DNA of 7,049 nucleotides from Aquiluna sp. (GTDB lineage: Bacteria > Actinomycetota > Actinomycetes > Actinomycetales > Microbacteriaceae), in contig JALQVB010000050.1 of NCBI GenBank assembly GCA_023260495.1, positions 1-7,049 on the forward strand, in the 5' to 3' direction. A model generated the notes under the pieces. That model saw nothing but the letters and a program-made list of their open reading frames with translations, made no database searches and was not told where the DNA came from. The position numbers and the translations under genes are program-made. Positions within the stretch are counted from its first letter, which is position 1. Each line of letters opens with the position of its first letter. Below are positions 6,511 through 7,049 of the stretch, one piece after another.

Positions 6511-7049
6511 GTGGCGAATAACGCACTTCAAGAGAATCTTTCACGAAGGTTTCGCCGTCTTTTATCCGGAGCCCAGGATGGCATTCCGCCTTGGCTCGAG
6601 GCGGTTGCCGAAGGGGATGACCCTGGGCTGTTCTTGCCCACCGATGCACCGTGGATTGTGCACCGAGACTTTGCCACTTTGGTGGGAGGTATTCGCGCCT
6701 TGCTGTTGCAGGCACTGCACCCGGGAGCGCTTGGAGGAGTGGCGCAGCACTCTCGCTATGAAGAAGACCCACTTGGGAGGCTCTCCGGCACCATCCGCTG
6801 GCTAACAGTCACCACCTTTGGCTCGCAGACGGCAGTGCAAAACGAGGCATCGCGAGTCAACCGGATGCATGATCGCGTCAAGGGTAAATACGAAACCAAC
6901 GTCGGACAGAAAATCAACTATCGGGCCGCCGACCCAGACCTGTTGCTTTGGGTTCACATCGCATTCATGGACTCTTTTTTGCGAGCCCACCAAAACTATT
7001 CGCGTGCCAAGATTCCTGGAGGCGCCGACTCTTATGTAGCACTCTGGTC
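6511..7049 (+). CDS. DUF2236 / MpaB-family (latex-clearing-protein-like) oxygenase, N-terminal part
   Basis: The frame opens with GTG at 6511, directly after an in-frame TAA (6508-6510), and stays open to the window edge, giving 179 codons of a protein whose C-terminus is missing. AGG at 6502-6504, 6 nt upstream, is a modest ribosome binding site. Diagnostic stretches are PWIVHRDFATLVGGIRALL (48-66), LLQALHPGALGGVAQHS (65-81), EEDPLGRL (84-91), TTFG (101-104), MHDRVKG (119-125) and ADPDLLLWVHIAFMDSFL (140-157). These match my memory of actinobacterial DUF2236 proteins, a family that includes fungal MpaB and the rubber-cleaving Lcp haem oxygenases. His70 and His149 are candidate functional residues by their conserved setting, but that is inference. 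No signal peptide is seen, so the protein is probably cytoplasmic. The segment at about 125-138 (KYETNVGQKINY) looks longer and less canonical than the usual short G-Y linker. Substrate is unknown. Confidence 0.82.
   Translation, partial: MANNALQENLSRRFRRLLSGAQDGIPPWLEAVAEGDDPGLFLPTDAPWIVHRDFATLVGGIRALLLQALHPGALGGVAQHSRYEEDPLGRLSGTIRWLTVTTFGSQTAVQNEASRVNRMHDRVKGKYETNVGQKINYRAADPDLLLWVHIAFMDSFLRAHQNYSRAKIPGGADSYVALW

Noticed and set aside
6500..6993. Several open frames of 60-90 codons on both strands at the right end
   Set aside because: They are shadows of the DUF2236 frame, which runs uninterrupted from 6511 to the window edge with family motifs along its length.
1..7049. Search for tRNA, rRNA, CRISPR, insertion sequence, phage or toxin-antitoxin features
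   Set aside because: Coding sequence fills nearly all of the window, the only gap above 10 nt is 6470-6510, and no cloverleaf, repeat-spacer series, terminal repeats or transposase motifs were seen.

Overview
The window reads as part of a compact, moderately GC-rich actinobacterial chromosome. By eye its base composition and gene order best suit the Microbacteriaceae or a relative with a streamlined genome; this is inference and no taxonomic marker is present. Supporting signs are a TopA without zinc fingers but with a lysine/arginine tail, a TadE-like pilus-locus protein of the mycobacterial Rv3654c type, a Hip1/TAP-type lipoprotein hydrolase, a DUF2236 protein with actinobacterial motifs, and frequent TTG/GTG starts.

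Bases 2-4654 hold a tightly packed plus-strand series: the end of a TadE-like protein gene, topA (topoisomerase I), tmk (thymidylate kinase) and holB (DNA polymerase III delta prime). A secreted alpha/beta hydrolase lipoprotein follows to 6104. The TadE-to-topA gap is 8 nt and the topA ribosome binding site begins inside the upstream stop codon. topA/tmk and tmk/holB overlap by one base (TGATG, TAGTG). The hydrolase start lies inside the end of holB. No terminator or stand-alone promoter is visible between these genes, so co-transcription is likely. tmk supplies dTDP on the way to dTTP, holB is part of the clamp loader, and topA relaxes negative supercoils, so the core of the series is a DNA-replication cluster. 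The flanking pilus and hydrolase genes are probably positional rather than functional partners.

Bases 6101-7049 change orientation. A small three-helix membrane protein of unknown function lies on the minus strand. Its stop codon shares a CTAG palindrome with the hydrolase stop. It is divergently transcribed, across only 41 bp, from a DUF2236 (MpaB/latex-clearing-protein-like) gene that runs off the right edge. The short divergent gap contains a small inverted repeat.

I found no RNA gene, insertion sequence, CRISPR array, phage gene or obvious defence system. Most of the window is ordinary housekeeping sequence. The less-explained part is the right end, with the unknown membrane protein, the divergent gap and the DUF2236 gene.
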